NCBI RefSeq assembly: GCF_032118995.1
Contig: NC_092662.1
Location: 12,537,701 to 12,601,700, forward strand
Direction of reading: 5' to 3'
Source: Asterias amurensis
Lineage: Eukaryota > Echinodermata > Asteroidea > Forcipulatida > Asteriidae
Length of the DNA stretch: 64,000 bases
In this document: positions 9,301 to 17,298 of the stretch, piece by piece
Layout: each line of letters starts with the position of its first letter
How positions within the stretch are numbered: the first letter of the stretch is position 1
Made by a program: the position numbers and the translations under genes
Notes under the pieces: generated by a model
The model's input: the letters and a program-made list of their open reading frames with translations, nothing else
Told to the model about the DNA's origin: nothing
The model's database searches: none

Positions 9301-11716
9301 CTTCAGAAAGAGCCGTTTCTCACATTGTTTTATACTATCAACAGCTCTCCATTGCTTGATACTTAGTAAGTTTTTATGCTAACAATTATTTTGATTAATT
9401 ACCAATAGTGTCCAGTGCCTTTAATAGATTCTGTCTTTGCTCTTAGGATGCTTTGATGGAGGAGTCGGCTGAGGAAGCTCAGAGGCGAGAGGAGATGCTG
9501 AAGATGTATCATACGACCAAGGAGGCCCTCAAGATCATTGGCGATATCAACATGACTACCAAGTCCATTCCTCTCCCGCCCCCTGTTGACAACGATGACT
9601 TGATTAAACCATTTGCTAACGGGTAAGTATTGACACAAATTAGTGGGGAGTTTTTATGAGATATCGCCTCATATAATAACAATCAAAATAATAATGGCTT
9701 CTTAAAGACAGTGGACACTTTTGGTAATTGTGAAAGACCAGTCTTCTCACTTGGTGTATCTCAACATGTGCATAAAATAATAAACCTGTGAAAATTTGAG
9801 CTCAATCGGTCATCGAAGTTGCGAGATAATAATGAACCGTTGTCTCACGAAGTTGTGTGCGTTTAGATGGTTGATTTCGAGATCCAAGTTCTAAATCTGA
9901 GGTCTCAAAATCAAATTCGTGGAAAATTACTTCTTGCTCGAAAACTATGTCACTTCAGAGGGAGCTGTTTCTCACAATGTTTTATACTATCAACCTCAAT
10001 AATTATCAATAATTATTTTGAGTAAGAACCAATAGTGTCCACTGCCTTTAAATAGTGCGCATATCCTTCACTCAGTGACGCTCCTGGCGCTGGAGCACAG
10101 TATTTCCCATAGTGGGACTACGATTGAATTTTGAGACCTAACTCCAAGCACCATGTAATGGTTTACAAGGCCGGACAGCCACTTTTAGGTGAGGGTTACA
10201 CTTAAGTGATTTGGGCTGTCGACCCAAACGTTAAGTCGTTAACCACCGGTTCTTTTCAGAACCCAACTACTCAGAAGAGATATTCACATGGTGTCACCGC
10301 GGACCTCTCTTAGTTATACTTCCACCATGCAAAGTTTCAAATCCTATTTATTATTATTATTAATGATGTATTTTTGTTTTGACTTGTGACAGTCCTACTC
10401 CAGCAGCAGCTGCAGGAGGTGCAAGGAGGACCACCCACGCCCCTCCATCCAGACCTGGAGCTTCTGTTCCTCTCATCCCAAGCAGGCCTGATATGCCGGC
10501 TAGACAGGCTCCATCGGTCCCAAAGTAAGTCACAACATTCTGGACACTTTTAACATTTCCCTTTCCGATGCATTTACCTATTTGGAGGAGAGTACATGTA
10601 TACTAGAGGACTGAAATGATTGCACTCTGCTAGCCATGGTAGGACTGTAGTCTCTGTTGTACTGCAACTGAGAAGTCCAACCTGGGCCCAATTTCATGGC
10701 TCTGCTTAACGCCTGCACTATTCTCTGCTTACATGCAAGCGCCGAATCTGCGCTAGCTGTGTAGAATGCTTAGTAACGATAAGTATGCTTGCGCACAGTT
10801 CCCTGCTAACCTGTGAAAAACACTTGACCTAAGCGCAGAATTCCCTGCTTCCGAGAGCGCCGATCTTCCATGAAATTTGGCCCAGATCTAGATCAGGTTT
10901 TTGATATTCTTTTGTAGTTATGAGACCCAACAAAGCTCCTTACAAGATTCTGCGGCGCACTTGATTACTTGGTTCTTGTACGTGCATTACACAACACATA
11001 GGACAAACGACTTTACATTCCATCCAAAGTGTCTTGCTCAAGGACACTTGACACGATTGAGACTTGAACCCACACTCTGCTGATCAGAAACCTCAGAGGT
11101 CGAGTCCAGCGCATGACCGCATGGCCACACAACTCATCGTTGTGTATTGAAGCAAAATGTATTAAAGAAATAAAACTCAACACATGCCATCTGAGACTTA
11201 ACGTTCCATCCAAAGCAAGAATGTTTGTTGTTACACAAAACACAATATCCACAGATTTACATTAAACTTTCACCGTTTGAAGATATCGATAGTAGAAAGC
11301 TTACCTTAAAATATTACTAGCAGGGGTGCTGTAGTTTTGAGAAATGAGTAAAACAATGTCACGAAAATACGTTTTACATGCTAAAATAATTTTTGTCTTT
11401 CAGAGACAAATTTTTGTTCGTGACTTGTTTTACTCATTTCTCAAAAACTACAGCACCTCAGCAAGTAATATTTTAAGGGAAGCCGTATACCATCATTATT
11501 TTATAAACTGTGTGAGTTTAATGTAAATCTGTAGCCATTTTGTTTTGTGTCCTACAAAAGTACCCAGACCCATGCTCAAGGAGACTTGACACGACTCAGA
11601 CTCAAGTTGTTAAACTGTATGATCTTTTTTCTTCTTCTTATTCTTGAAGGCGTCCAGCTGGTGGATCAGCTCCTCCTATTCCAGGCCGACCAGCCGTACC
11701 AGCTCGTCCAATGTGA
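376..11716 (+). CDS. DNM: Dynamin GTPase, C-terminal part (PH, GED, proline-rich tail); 5' end outside window
   Basis: Dynamin is the GTPase that cuts endocytic vesicles from the plasma membrane. The visible coding exons are 376-489, 1024-1133, 1826-1958, 6936-7085, 8307-8363, 9447-9622, 10393-10524 and 11650-11716. They have consistent phases and give 312 residues to TGA. The first three hold the end of the PH domain ([37 protein letters not shown]). The next three hold the GTPase effector domain ([49 protein letters not shown]). The last two hold a proline/arginine tail with SH3-ligand-like repeats ([20 protein letters not shown]). The tail is about 65 residues, shorter than in vertebrate dynamins. 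The GTPase and middle domains lie upstream of the window. The donor after 1958 is a weak GTTGGT. The following 5 kb intron holds a Penelope-like element. Identity as a dynamin is very secure; the paralogue is not, as invertebrates usually have one. Confidence 0.95.
1427..1768 (+). mobile_element. TTAA MITE, family B (GGCAGTGGACACTATTGG ends)
   Basis: About 340 bp flanked by TTAA. It starts AGGCAGTGGACACTATTG and ends AGTGTCTAGTGTCT, an imperfect terminal inverted repeat. The body has recurrent phrases such as GAGAAACTGCTCCCTCTGAA and TTATCTCGCAACTTTGACGA. No coding capacity. It lies in a dynamin intron just before the third visible exon. This is the most numerous repeat of the window. Confidence 0.85.
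2009..2344. mobile_element. TTAA MITE (AGCCGAGTCACACTGCAGCG ends) carrying a Penelope tail
   Basis: The left end AGCCGAGTCACACTGCAGCG, with a later AACGATCA, is mirrored by CGCTGCAGTGTGACTCGGCCT on the right. TTAA stands on both sides. Inside are an older Penelope-type 3' tail (about 2050-2206) and a second inverted pair (AAAGAGAACGCATTC near 2219; GAGTGCGTTCTCTTT near 2285). The order of events looks like MITE first, then tail insertion. Confidence 0.75.
2050..2206 (+). mobile_element. Older Penelope-like element 3' tail fragment
   Basis: It is similar to the 3' end of the intact element (6155-6317): TTCTCCAGAAGATGATCATA, AACCAACGGTTCTTTTCGG, ACCACCCCAACTCATTTA and the end CAAAGTTTCAAATCCTACT. 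Many substitutions separate it from the nearby copy, so it is an older insertion. No coding sequence remains. Confidence 0.8.
2368..2379. repeat. Target-site duplication, left
   Basis: AAAGGTTCTCAT, repeated at 6318-6329 just outside the other end of the Penelope-like element. Confidence 0.75.
2378..3810 (-). repeat. Left arm of 1433-base inverted repeat
   Basis: Reverse complement of 4850-6282. Position x here pairs with 8660 minus x. The spacer between the arms is 1039 bases. Confidence 0.9.
2460..2499 (-). ncRNA. Mirror copy of the hammerhead-like hairpin
   Basis: Reverse complement of 6161-6200, in the 3' tail of the minus-strand Penelope copy. Confidence 0.4.
2753..4804 (-). CDS. Penelope-like reverse transcriptase with GIY-YIG endonuclease domain
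   Basis: A 683-residue open frame. Residues about 130-145 carry the [12 protein letters not shown] motif usual just before the RT core. NPKIHKP is near 208, [13 protein letters not shown] near 218, [12 protein letters not shown] at 274-285, [18 protein letters not shown] from 342 and the catalytic YVDD at 376-379. The C-terminal GIY-YIG nuclease has [19 protein letters not shown] at 572-590 and a likely metal-binding Glu in REAIEIHK near 645. This order (RT, then GIY-YIG) is diagnostic of Penelope-like elements. The frame may begin further upstream in a complete family member, because its 5' side is cut at the inverted junction. The frame looks open throughout; activity is not shown by sequence. 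Confidence 0.92.
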   Translation of the reverse strand: MRSPISLFNRVPGQPTGSPISSRPPVHLRSQRAFQKHTVVNLSNRSITETETSVLSLGMNFAQPPKSIPTEEIIQSTEQALKHLSKTEKIDVRIKINEVLRKAKPAKSNLSKVEQAALRELRRDESIHILPADKGNATVIMDRTEYTDKVSNILSSGSYRPLPKDPTPSIEKRVASKLLSIHRSGALSVPLYRRLRPSSSTCPRFFGNPKIHKPEVPLRPIVASRGSPTYDTAKYLAKVLRPLVGLTEHHVSNSTQFVDITRNLTLQPTDILVSFDVESLFTNVPTDEACFLAKERLSHDPSLPDRTGLSPDQIHDLLYTCVSSSCFQFQGKYYEQTAGTSMGSPISPVLADIFMEEFESSSLLTADLRPSLWLRYVDDTFVVWPHGQDSLHEFLQYLNQQHSSIKFTMEQEHSGKLPFLDVLITRNQDGTLHHSIYRKPTHTDRYLHQRSFHHPAIKSSVNRALVQRAYTICDPDSLQHELQHITTSLQRNGYNAKQVKTSKPVPPDQRVSYTQGQTHTPTVSLPYLGPPSHRLQRIFNEAGIKVYHSAPKKLHGSLQSHKDKKDPSARAGVYRIPCECGKVYVGETGRNLPTRLKEHRAHGRRGDFDKSAIVKHSHIADHRVNWDAAEIIAPIQAWHPRRIREAIEIHKHDTVPQDIGFHISDIWLPLLPTNGSSISTVTP
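4879..5907 (+). CDS. Truncated second copy of the Penelope-like RT/GIY-YIG frame
   Basis: A 342-residue frame equal to residues 342-683 of the minus-strand protein, starting at its MGSPISP motif. It keeps YVDD and the entire GIY-YIG domain but lacks the N-terminal RT motifs. It is the coding part of the + arm (4850-6282). The Met is internal to the domain, so this is a truncated copy rather than a separate gene. Confidence 0.85.
   Translation: MGSPISPVLADIFMEEFESSSLLTADLRPSLWLRYVDDTFVVWPHGQDSLHEFLQYLNQQHSSIKFTMEQEHSGKLPFLDVLITRNQDGTLHHSIYRKPTHTDRYLHQRSFHHPAIKSSVNRALVQRAYTICDPDSLQHELQHITTSLQRNGYNAKQVKTSKPVPPDQRVSYTQGQTHTPTVSLPYLGPPSHRLQRIFNEAGIKVYHSAPKKLHGSLQSHKDKKDPSARAGVYRIPCECGKVYVGETGRNLPTRLKEHRAHGRRGDFDKSAIVKHSHIADHRVNWDAAEIIAPIQAWHPRRIREAIEIHKHDTVPQDIGFHISDIWLPLLPTNGSSISTVTP
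6161..6200 (+). ncRNA. Hammerhead-like hairpin in Penelope tail
   Basis: CCAGAAGAC is followed by a perfect stem GATCAG / CTGATC with loop AGCATA, then GAAACGTCGAG. The pattern CxGAAGA-stem-GAAA resembles stem II and the core of a hammerhead ribozyme, which Penelope-like elements are known to carry in their pseudo-LTRs. The first core box reads CAGAAGA rather than CUGANGA, and stems I and III were not confirmed. The mirror copy is at 2460-2499. Confidence 0.4.
6318..6329. repeat. Target-site duplication, right
   Basis: AAAGGTTCTCAT, directly after the + copy's 3' end (CAAAGTTTCAAATCCTACTT). Confidence 0.75.
7098..7498 (-). mobile_element. tRNA-derived SINE, full or near full
   Basis: Read on minus: a tRNA-like head (CGGCTAGCACGGCCAAGCGG, then GTGTGGGTTCGAATCCCC as B box), a body with CCATTGATTCGTCCTTCGAA and TTGGTCCCATGTGTTG, and an AT-rich tail with ATTATT units at 7101-7113. 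The same body recurs at about a dozen places in the window. Confidence 0.8.
7765..7925 (+). mobile_element. tRNA-derived SINE, second family
   Basis: The tRNA-like start GGTGGTCTAGTTGGTAGGAC (A box) is followed by CATGGGTTTGAATCCCATC (B box), then a tail with GGAAAGTACTGAGTATACAG and TGCTAACAC. It matches 34857-35005 end to end. The long tail and repeated occurrence make it a SINE, not a functional tRNA gene. Confidence 0.75.
8685..9047. mobile_element. TTAA MITE (AGGGTCTGTATC ends)
   Basis: TTAA plus AGGGTCTGTATCTGTTTGG at the left, and GGCACGGTATACACACCCT plus TTAA at the right. It abuts the next MITE, sharing the TTAA at 9048-9051. A diverged relative may lie at 31283-31657. Confidence 0.65.
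9052..9420 (-). mobile_element. TTAA MITE, family B
   Basis: Starts AGACACTGGACACCTTCGG, ends CCAATAGTGTCCAGTGCCT, with TTAA on both sides. Shares its left TTAA with the preceding MITE. It ends 26 bases before dynamin exon 9447-9622, inside the intron's polypyrimidine region. Confidence 0.85.
9706..10047 (-). mobile_element. TTAA MITE, family B
   Basis: Flanked by TTAA. Starts AGACAGTGGACACTTTTGG and ends CCAATAGTGTCCACTGCCT. Dynamin intron. Confidence 0.85.
10128..10180 (-). mobile_element. SINE fragment
   Basis: ACTCCAAGCACCATGTAATGG followed by TTTACAAGG matches the body of the SINE at 7098-7498. Confidence 0.5.
10190..10350 (+). mobile_element. Penelope-type 3' tail, diverged subfamily
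   Basis: ACCGGTTCTTTTCAGAACCC, then ACATGGTGTCACCGCGGAC and CCACCATGCAAAGTTTCAAA follow the same order as the tail at 6200-6317. Only the tail is present. It lies in a dynamin intron. Confidence 0.65.
10683..10884. mobile_element. MITE with TGGGCCCAATTTCATGG ends
   Basis: Left end TGGGCCCAATTTCATGGCTC, right end CCATGAAATTTGGCCCA. The body repeats GCTTA/GCGCCGAAT phrases. Relatives at 11872-12055, 12182-12799 and 33497-33734. Confidence 0.75.
10920..11132 (-). mobile_element. tRNA-derived SINE, truncated
   Basis: Contains CATTACACAACACATAGGAC and the B-box complement TTGAACCCACACTCTGC as in the SINE at 7098-7498. Confidence 0.65.
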
Positions 11717-11871
11717 TCACCTATTGTTTCGTCAGATGTTTGTGCTGTTTGGAAAGGTGTATTTTGTCACTTTTGTTTCCAGATATTTTGAGTCCCCATT
11801 AGAACCAGCCTAGTACTCCCATTAGGGATCCATGTGACCACTCTCTTAGTATTACAGTATCTGGGCCCAAT

Positions 11872-12055
11872 TCATAAAACCTGTAAACACAAAAATTTGC
11901 CAAGTACAGAAAAGTATTGCTTAGCATATATATGCTACCAGCCAAGATTTCATTCAGTTTGCATTGTTGTGGCTGGTGCCCAACTCGATTTTTGCTTGGC
12001 AAAGAAATTTGCTTAGCAGAATTTCCTGCTTGACAGCTTTATGAAATTTGGCCCA
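11872..12055. mobile_element. MITE with TGGGCCCAATTCAT ends
   Basis: Starts TGGGCCCAATTCATAAAAC and ends TTATGAAATTTGGCCCA. Body of GCTTAGCA / TTGCTTGGCAAA units. Confidence 0.65.
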
Positions 12056-12181
12056 GGACATAAGAACATCTTGGCTTGGCTTTCCCCCCAGCTTGGCATT
12101 GCTTCAAATTCAAATCGATCTCTAAAGTCATGGAGGTTTAACCATTCGTAATAGAAATGTTGTGCCTTCTGGTGAAAACCA

Positions 12182-12799
12182 GGGGCCAATTTCATAGAGC
12201 TGCTTAAGCAAAAAATTTGCTTAAAGGAACACGTTGCCTTGGATCGGTCGAGTTGGTCTTTGAAAAGCATTTGTAACCGTTTGTTATAAAATGCATATGA
12301 TTGGAAAGATGTTTTAAAAGTAGAATATAATGATCCACACAAGTATCACTCGAAATTGCATGGTTTTCCTTTTACCTCATCGACAAACACGGTTGGCCAT
12401 TTATGGGAGTCAAATTTTTGACTCCCATAAATGGCCGACCGTGTTAGTTTGCAAAGTAAAAGGAAAACCACGCAATTTTGAGGCAAATTTGTGTGGATCA
12501 TTGTATTCTACTTTTAAATCATCTTTATAACCATATTCATTTTGTAACAAACGGTTACAAACACTTTTCAAAGACCAACTCGACCGATCCAAGGCAACGT
12601 GTTCCTTAAAGCTAGAAAATAGCTTGCTTGTTTTACACATGTTACTCGTGCAATCTCCATGCAATATACATTGATTGTGACTGGTATTTTGCTGCTGTTT
12701 GCTTAGCATATTAATCGAGGTAAACTTATTTTTCTAAGCAAGGTATTTTTTAAGCTAAAGCAAATTTTGTGCTTAAGCAGCTCAATGAAATTGGGCCCT
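12182..12799. mobile_element. MITE (GGGCCAATTTCATAGAGC ends) with nested palindrome MITE
   Basis: Outer ends GGGGCCAATTTCATAGAGCTG and CAGCTCAATGAAATTGGGCCC. A fold-back MITE (12225-12605) is inserted at its TTAA, splitting the GCTTAAGCAAA-rich body. Confidence 0.7.
12225..12605. mobile_element. Fold-back MITE, family A (AGGAACACGTTGCCTTGG ends)
   Basis: A 381-base near-complete palindrome between TTAA sites. The halves meet at TTTGACTCCCATAAATGGCC. End sequences AGGAACACGTTGCCTTGGAT and ATCCAAGGCAACGTGTTCCT are mirror images. No coding capacity. Confidence 0.9.
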
Positions 12800-13204
12800 G
12801 AAGTATAGAGCTAGAGTTAGGGATCATGGTTTAGTTATGTTTGCCAAAACTAGACGGGGGCCCCGAGTAAAAAATTGTATTGCCCAATTGTTCACCGAAA
12901 GACAAAACAAACTTACAATGTTCTCTTCAAGCGACTTTTGACAAATAATGTCATTTCAAAACAAAGTATTATAAATTACGATCTCTTTATACCATGGCAA
13001 AATTCAAGAAATACTTAAAAATGCAAAATGAAAGGTGTTCGTGCATGGCTGCCGGTAAGGTAAGGTCAGGTCCAGACAATAACTAAAATATATCCTTTAG
13101 CCAATTATTACTAATCAATGATGAGTGTTTTGTCTTTCAGTATCTGAAATGAAAGTGTACAACTTCCTGTAGTGAAGGTGATTTTTTAAGCTTTACATGG
13201 TGTG

Positions 13205-13400
13205 AAATAATAAAAAATAAACTATAAATAATGGTAAGCTTGCGGGTACAACCATGTATTAAATCTCTTTTGAGTGAGTGTTGGCTCTGAAAAGTGCTGG
13301 TTTGGGCTTGATGGTTCGAACATACTTCAAGAGAAAAAAAAAACACCTAAAAATACATGGTTGTACTTGCAACTGTACTATCATTTATAGCTTATTCTTA
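13205..13400. mobile_element. Inverted pair of Penelope-type tails, second family
   Basis: GGTAAGCTTGCGGGTACAAC then CATGTATTAAATCTCTTTTG, mirrored at the right by TACATGGTTGTACTTGCAAC. The middle holds GGCTCTGAAAAGTGCTGG. The layout is the same as 55510-55692. Confidence 0.55.
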
Positions 13401-13815
13401 TTCCTGAAGTGTCTAAATTTAATGTTAATTTGGCAAAACATCAGGCGGTACATCTGAGTGGTAAGCTTAGTTCGTACCACAATCAGGAACACATTTTTTC
13501 CCAGTTGTGACGCGGGGAAATTCGCTTTAGTTTTGCAATTCAAGTAAAGTAAGAACTAGGCTTTACGGTTGCTGTAGCAGAAAATGGTTCCCTTTTATCA
13601 GCATATGTCATGGGAACACATGTAATTTAACACACCCTGTGACATGGTCTGAGAATTCTCTGTAAATAAAGATGCATATACTTTATCATGTTTCCATTTA
13701 CCACAAAATGAAAATGATATTAAAATGACTGCCTTTTGGTTTAACTATCACATCGGTTGTTATTACACATATAATATGAACCTAGAACAAGTAGTTTTGT
13801 AGATGTATAATAAAG

Positions 13816-14690
13816 GGTCGTTTTATTGATATTTTGGAACGGTCAGTTTAATTATTCAGGGCTGGAATTGCATGGAGGGCATGGCTTCTGTTGCCTCGAT
13901 GTTGGCCTTGGTGCCCCTTCAAAAGTTTCCCATAGACTTCACGATTTTCCAATAGAAGTGCCCTTTGCAAATTAAAAATGGTTTTGCCCTCTCTGAGATG
14001 AAATGCCAGGCCTGACTTATTATACTGACTATTAATATAAACAGCAGGAATAGCCTCTTGCAATAATGTTTACAAACGATTTTGTTTAATTAGAAATAAA
14101 GTAACATGCTTGTACGTTTTAGGCAGGTTTTCTTTCAGAGGGCTTGAGCAACTTTTTCAACAGTGGTTAACTTTTTCCCTGTGTTTGATCTTTTTTTCCC
14201 AGATTATTAATATTGATTGAATTGAATTTGCTAAAACGACCAAAACTAATTTGAAAGCCAGTGTATCGCACAATGCATTACAATGTTTGATGTCTGCAAG
14301 TCCTTATATTACATAAATATTCAGGTTTATTTTTTTAATCGGAATCGGCAAAAAATTATGTGGTCTTTAGCAATCATGCCAGCTAATTTCTTTCAATGCT
14401 TTTGTAGTAAACAAAATTCTTTTAGTTAACAAAAAAATGTACAGATAATGAGATGGATATGAAATTTATGAAAAACGAGAGTTAATCCCTATGTTATGTA
14501 AATGTATTTATGATTATATGTACTATATTATATCAAAATGGATAACAAGTTGTCTCATGTCGCAAACTTATGTATTAAGTGTTGGTCTGTGGTAGCCACC
14601 ATTTTGTGATTTGGTCATTTTCGAGAGATGGAAGGTTCTGAAAAGCATTAGACTTTAAGTTTGCTTAACTGCTAGATTTAATACTTAGCC
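13816..14690. other. Intergenic, no feature recognised
   Basis: AT-rich sequence without a supported coding frame or a repeat that recurs in this window. Confidence 0.4.
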
Positions 14691-14917
14691 AATATTTCAT
14701 GGTTTAGCTTACTGCAGAATTCTGTGCTTACGGTCACCATTCTCCACTTACAGTTAAAGACCAAATGTTTGCACTAGCAGCTGTGGAAATACCTTTTCAC
14801 ACCATGGCAATTTAGCAAGGGCCCTTGCTTATTTTTAGCATGGTTGCAGGATTTTACAAAATGCAACTCGTGTGAAAGGACATTGTTTGAACTGTCCATA
14901 AAAACCAGCCAATTTAA

Positions 14918-15452
14918 AGGGACACACCGGCCGAATTGGGCTATTTGGGCTACAAAATAGACTAAGATATGACTTCAACGGTCTTCCAGGAATGAAGAAA
15001 AACAGTCCTTAAAAAAAATCATCAAATTTAGCCATTTTTGAGCATTTTAAGACAAAAACGCAGGTCGCGTGATTGTTCTAACCAAAAAGTGGTACAAACA
15101 ATCACGTGACCTTCCGGGCTAGTTTTACTTTCAGCCGTCTAAAAGTAACTTACTTAACCAAATTTAAATATTTTTTTTACAAAACTATTTACGAATAATT
15201 GACGAAAAAGATCATGTATTCAAATTATCGCTACAAAATTTAAATAATGGTGAAAAATCTAACGTAAGATTCACATTCAAAGAGTCCGTGTAACGGAAGC
15301 TTGTTATATGGCCGCTTTTTTTTTTCTTTTTTTTTCATTTTTCGCTAAATACGTGACATTTTGATGATTTTGTTTTACAGCAACCATCTATAAAAACATT
15401 ATTTATGATTCTACACCCCTAAATTGCGTAAACGGTGAGCCGGTGTGTCCCT
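14918..15452. mobile_element. TTAA MITE (AGGGACACACCGGC ends)
   Basis: TTAA, then AGGGACACACCGGCCGAATT. Right end AGCCGGTGTGTCCCT, then TTAA. Inside, CAATCACGTGAC near 15100 mirrors GTCGCGTGATTG near 15063. It may itself be nested in an older MITE of the GGGCCCAATTTCATGG type (about 14690-15685). Confidence 0.75.
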
Positions 15453-15932
15453 TTAAGAAGATTTCACTAGGGCCTTTGACAGGCCAAACATTGTTGTCCT
15501 TCACCCTAAAGTGAAACTTATTTGTAAAATTTCTTAACCACGGTCAAATTAAGCAATGGACCCCTGCTAAACTGCTCTAGTGTGAAAAGGGCTTTTAAGT
15601 GAAGACTGTTGTAGGGACGTGAACCACGCACACGCAAAAAGAAAACATGTCTTACTACAGTAAGCATAGTCGTGGAATTGGGCCGTGGTTACTGGGTAAA
15701 CTCTGTTGCAGTATTATTAATTTTGCAAACTTCATATTATGTATAGACAAAATCAAAGTGTTGTTTTTGATTGCTCTTCAGTAGTCAAGTCCTGTTGAAA
15801 CAGGTTAAAATGAACCCAAGATTTTCAACAGATGACTGGACCACCAAGCTGAGCCAATGACAAGTCTTGTATACGTCAAGCGTATTTTACGTGGGTTAGC
15901 AAAGACTTTTGCTTGTGCGTGTGCATTTTCCA

Positions 15933-16083
15933 GGGGTCGATTTCACAAAGAGTTAGGACCAGTCCTAATTGAGGACTAGTCCTAGGAGATATAAAAAAAA
16001 TGCATGGCTAGTCCTAAGTTAGGACGAATAACTCATCCTAACTTGAGATAAGACTAGTCCTAACTCTTTGTGAAATCCACCCC
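15933..16083. mobile_element. Short palindromic MITE (GGGGTCGATTTCACAAAGAG)
   Basis: Left GGGGTCGATTTCACAAAGAG plus TTAGGAC; right GTCCTAACTCTTTGTGAAAT then CCACCCC. Inner units CTAGTCCTA repeat. Diverged relatives at 34567-34739 and 39163-39327. Confidence 0.8.
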
Positions 16084-17030
16084 AGGTTACACAGGCAGTG
16101 TAGAAGGGGTATCGCAATCGCAGAATTTGGCAGTAAGCACAGCCTTGTAATTAGGCCCTTTAACCCAAGGTTAAGATACGCACAAGACGTGCATGTAATA
16201 ATACAGAGCTCGTAGAGGTCAAAGGGGTGGCTCATGGTGTATAGTTGCGCTAGCCATTGTTTTGCATCATTTCACCTCTAAAGGTGGCGGTGCTCTGACA
16301 TCATTGTCAAAGCATTTTTGAGATATGGTGGACACTATAGGAGTACACACACTGTTTGGTTTGGGTGTATACATACATATTTACCCAATCCTAATAGGTC
16401 CATAGAGTCCAACGTGTCAAAATGGCTTATGGGAACAAACTGCCCAAAATGTTTCACTTGGAAAACAAAAACATGAAATTGTGAAACTTTTGTTTGTATG
16501 TTTAAATGGCGCCTCCCCAACCGCCCTTAAAATAATTAGTTCAACAGAAAAATGTATTCTGTGTAAACTAATCAAAGCAGTTCCAGACCATGGTTTTATG
16601 AACTTGAACCATTAAAAAGTTGTGATCTTCTCGGCATAAGAGTTTTTACCATGTTTTGTTAAACTGTGGTTCCCTTTCTTGGCAAACTTGTACATTACGT
16701 GCATTATATAATCAGATGTGGCAATGAAAAAAGGTGATTTGTAAAAAGTGCTTCCACGTATAGCACGACATTGTTAATAATGGTATTTTATACAAGAATG
16801 GTAATTTATCAGGTTAAAAATAACAACTGGTTATGTGTATTTCGTGGTTATTTTTCCCATTGTGCTTTTAAATAAATGAGGAAAACAAACTGCCCTGGTA
16901 CCAATCAAAATGTCGTCACATATTAGAAGAAACGAAATGTTGTATATCATTGATTACAAGTATTGTAAATTTGTTCTGAAATTAAAGTTTAGTTGACTGG
17001 GAACTATCCCAATTGGGGAATTTCTGGACA
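16084..17030. other. Intergenic, no feature recognised
   Basis: AT-rich with no supported gene. Only short unrelated open frames are present. Confidence 0.35.
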
Positions 17031-17031
17031 C

Positions 17032-17118
17032 TAGGTGGCAGCAGACTCATCAGGTAATGTACGCATGCTCAGAACTAAGTAAACAGTGGAAATATACCTG
17101 GTAAGTCTGCTGCCACCC
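17032..17118. repeat. Short inverted pair with CTCF-like motif
   Basis: CTAGGTGGCAGCAGACT near 17032 faces AGTCTGCTGCCACC near 17103. Each side resembles a CTCF core (CCACYAGGTGGCAG). Binding is not shown. Confidence 0.35.
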
Positions 17119-17298
17119 ATAGACCTTTATCACGGTGTGGCCATCTTGATTTTACTCCATTCCAACTCATTGTTACCAAACTGAGGCTGGACGAAATAAT
17201 AGTCTGGTGCCATGCGCAATGAATGTTAGCATTCATTACTGTTATTGGAAACAGGGAACATGACCAAGATTGTGACAGCGTGATAAAGGTTTATAGAC
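17115..17298. mobile_element. MITE (ATAGACCTTTATCACG ends)
   Basis: Left ATAGACCTTTATCACGGTGT with GGCCATCTTGATT; right AAGATTGTGACAGCGTGATA then AAGGTTTATAG. Single copy in the window. Confidence 0.6.

Larger units (their letters stand above)
11717..13815 (+). other. Dynamin 3' UTR and downstream region, repeat-rich
   Basis: No gene is seen after the dynamin stop codon at 11714-11716. Candidate polyadenylation signals AATAAA are at 13665-13670 and 13809-13814. Three MITEs and an inverted pair of Penelope-like tails occupy much of the span, so the transcript end is uncertain. Confidence 0.4.
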
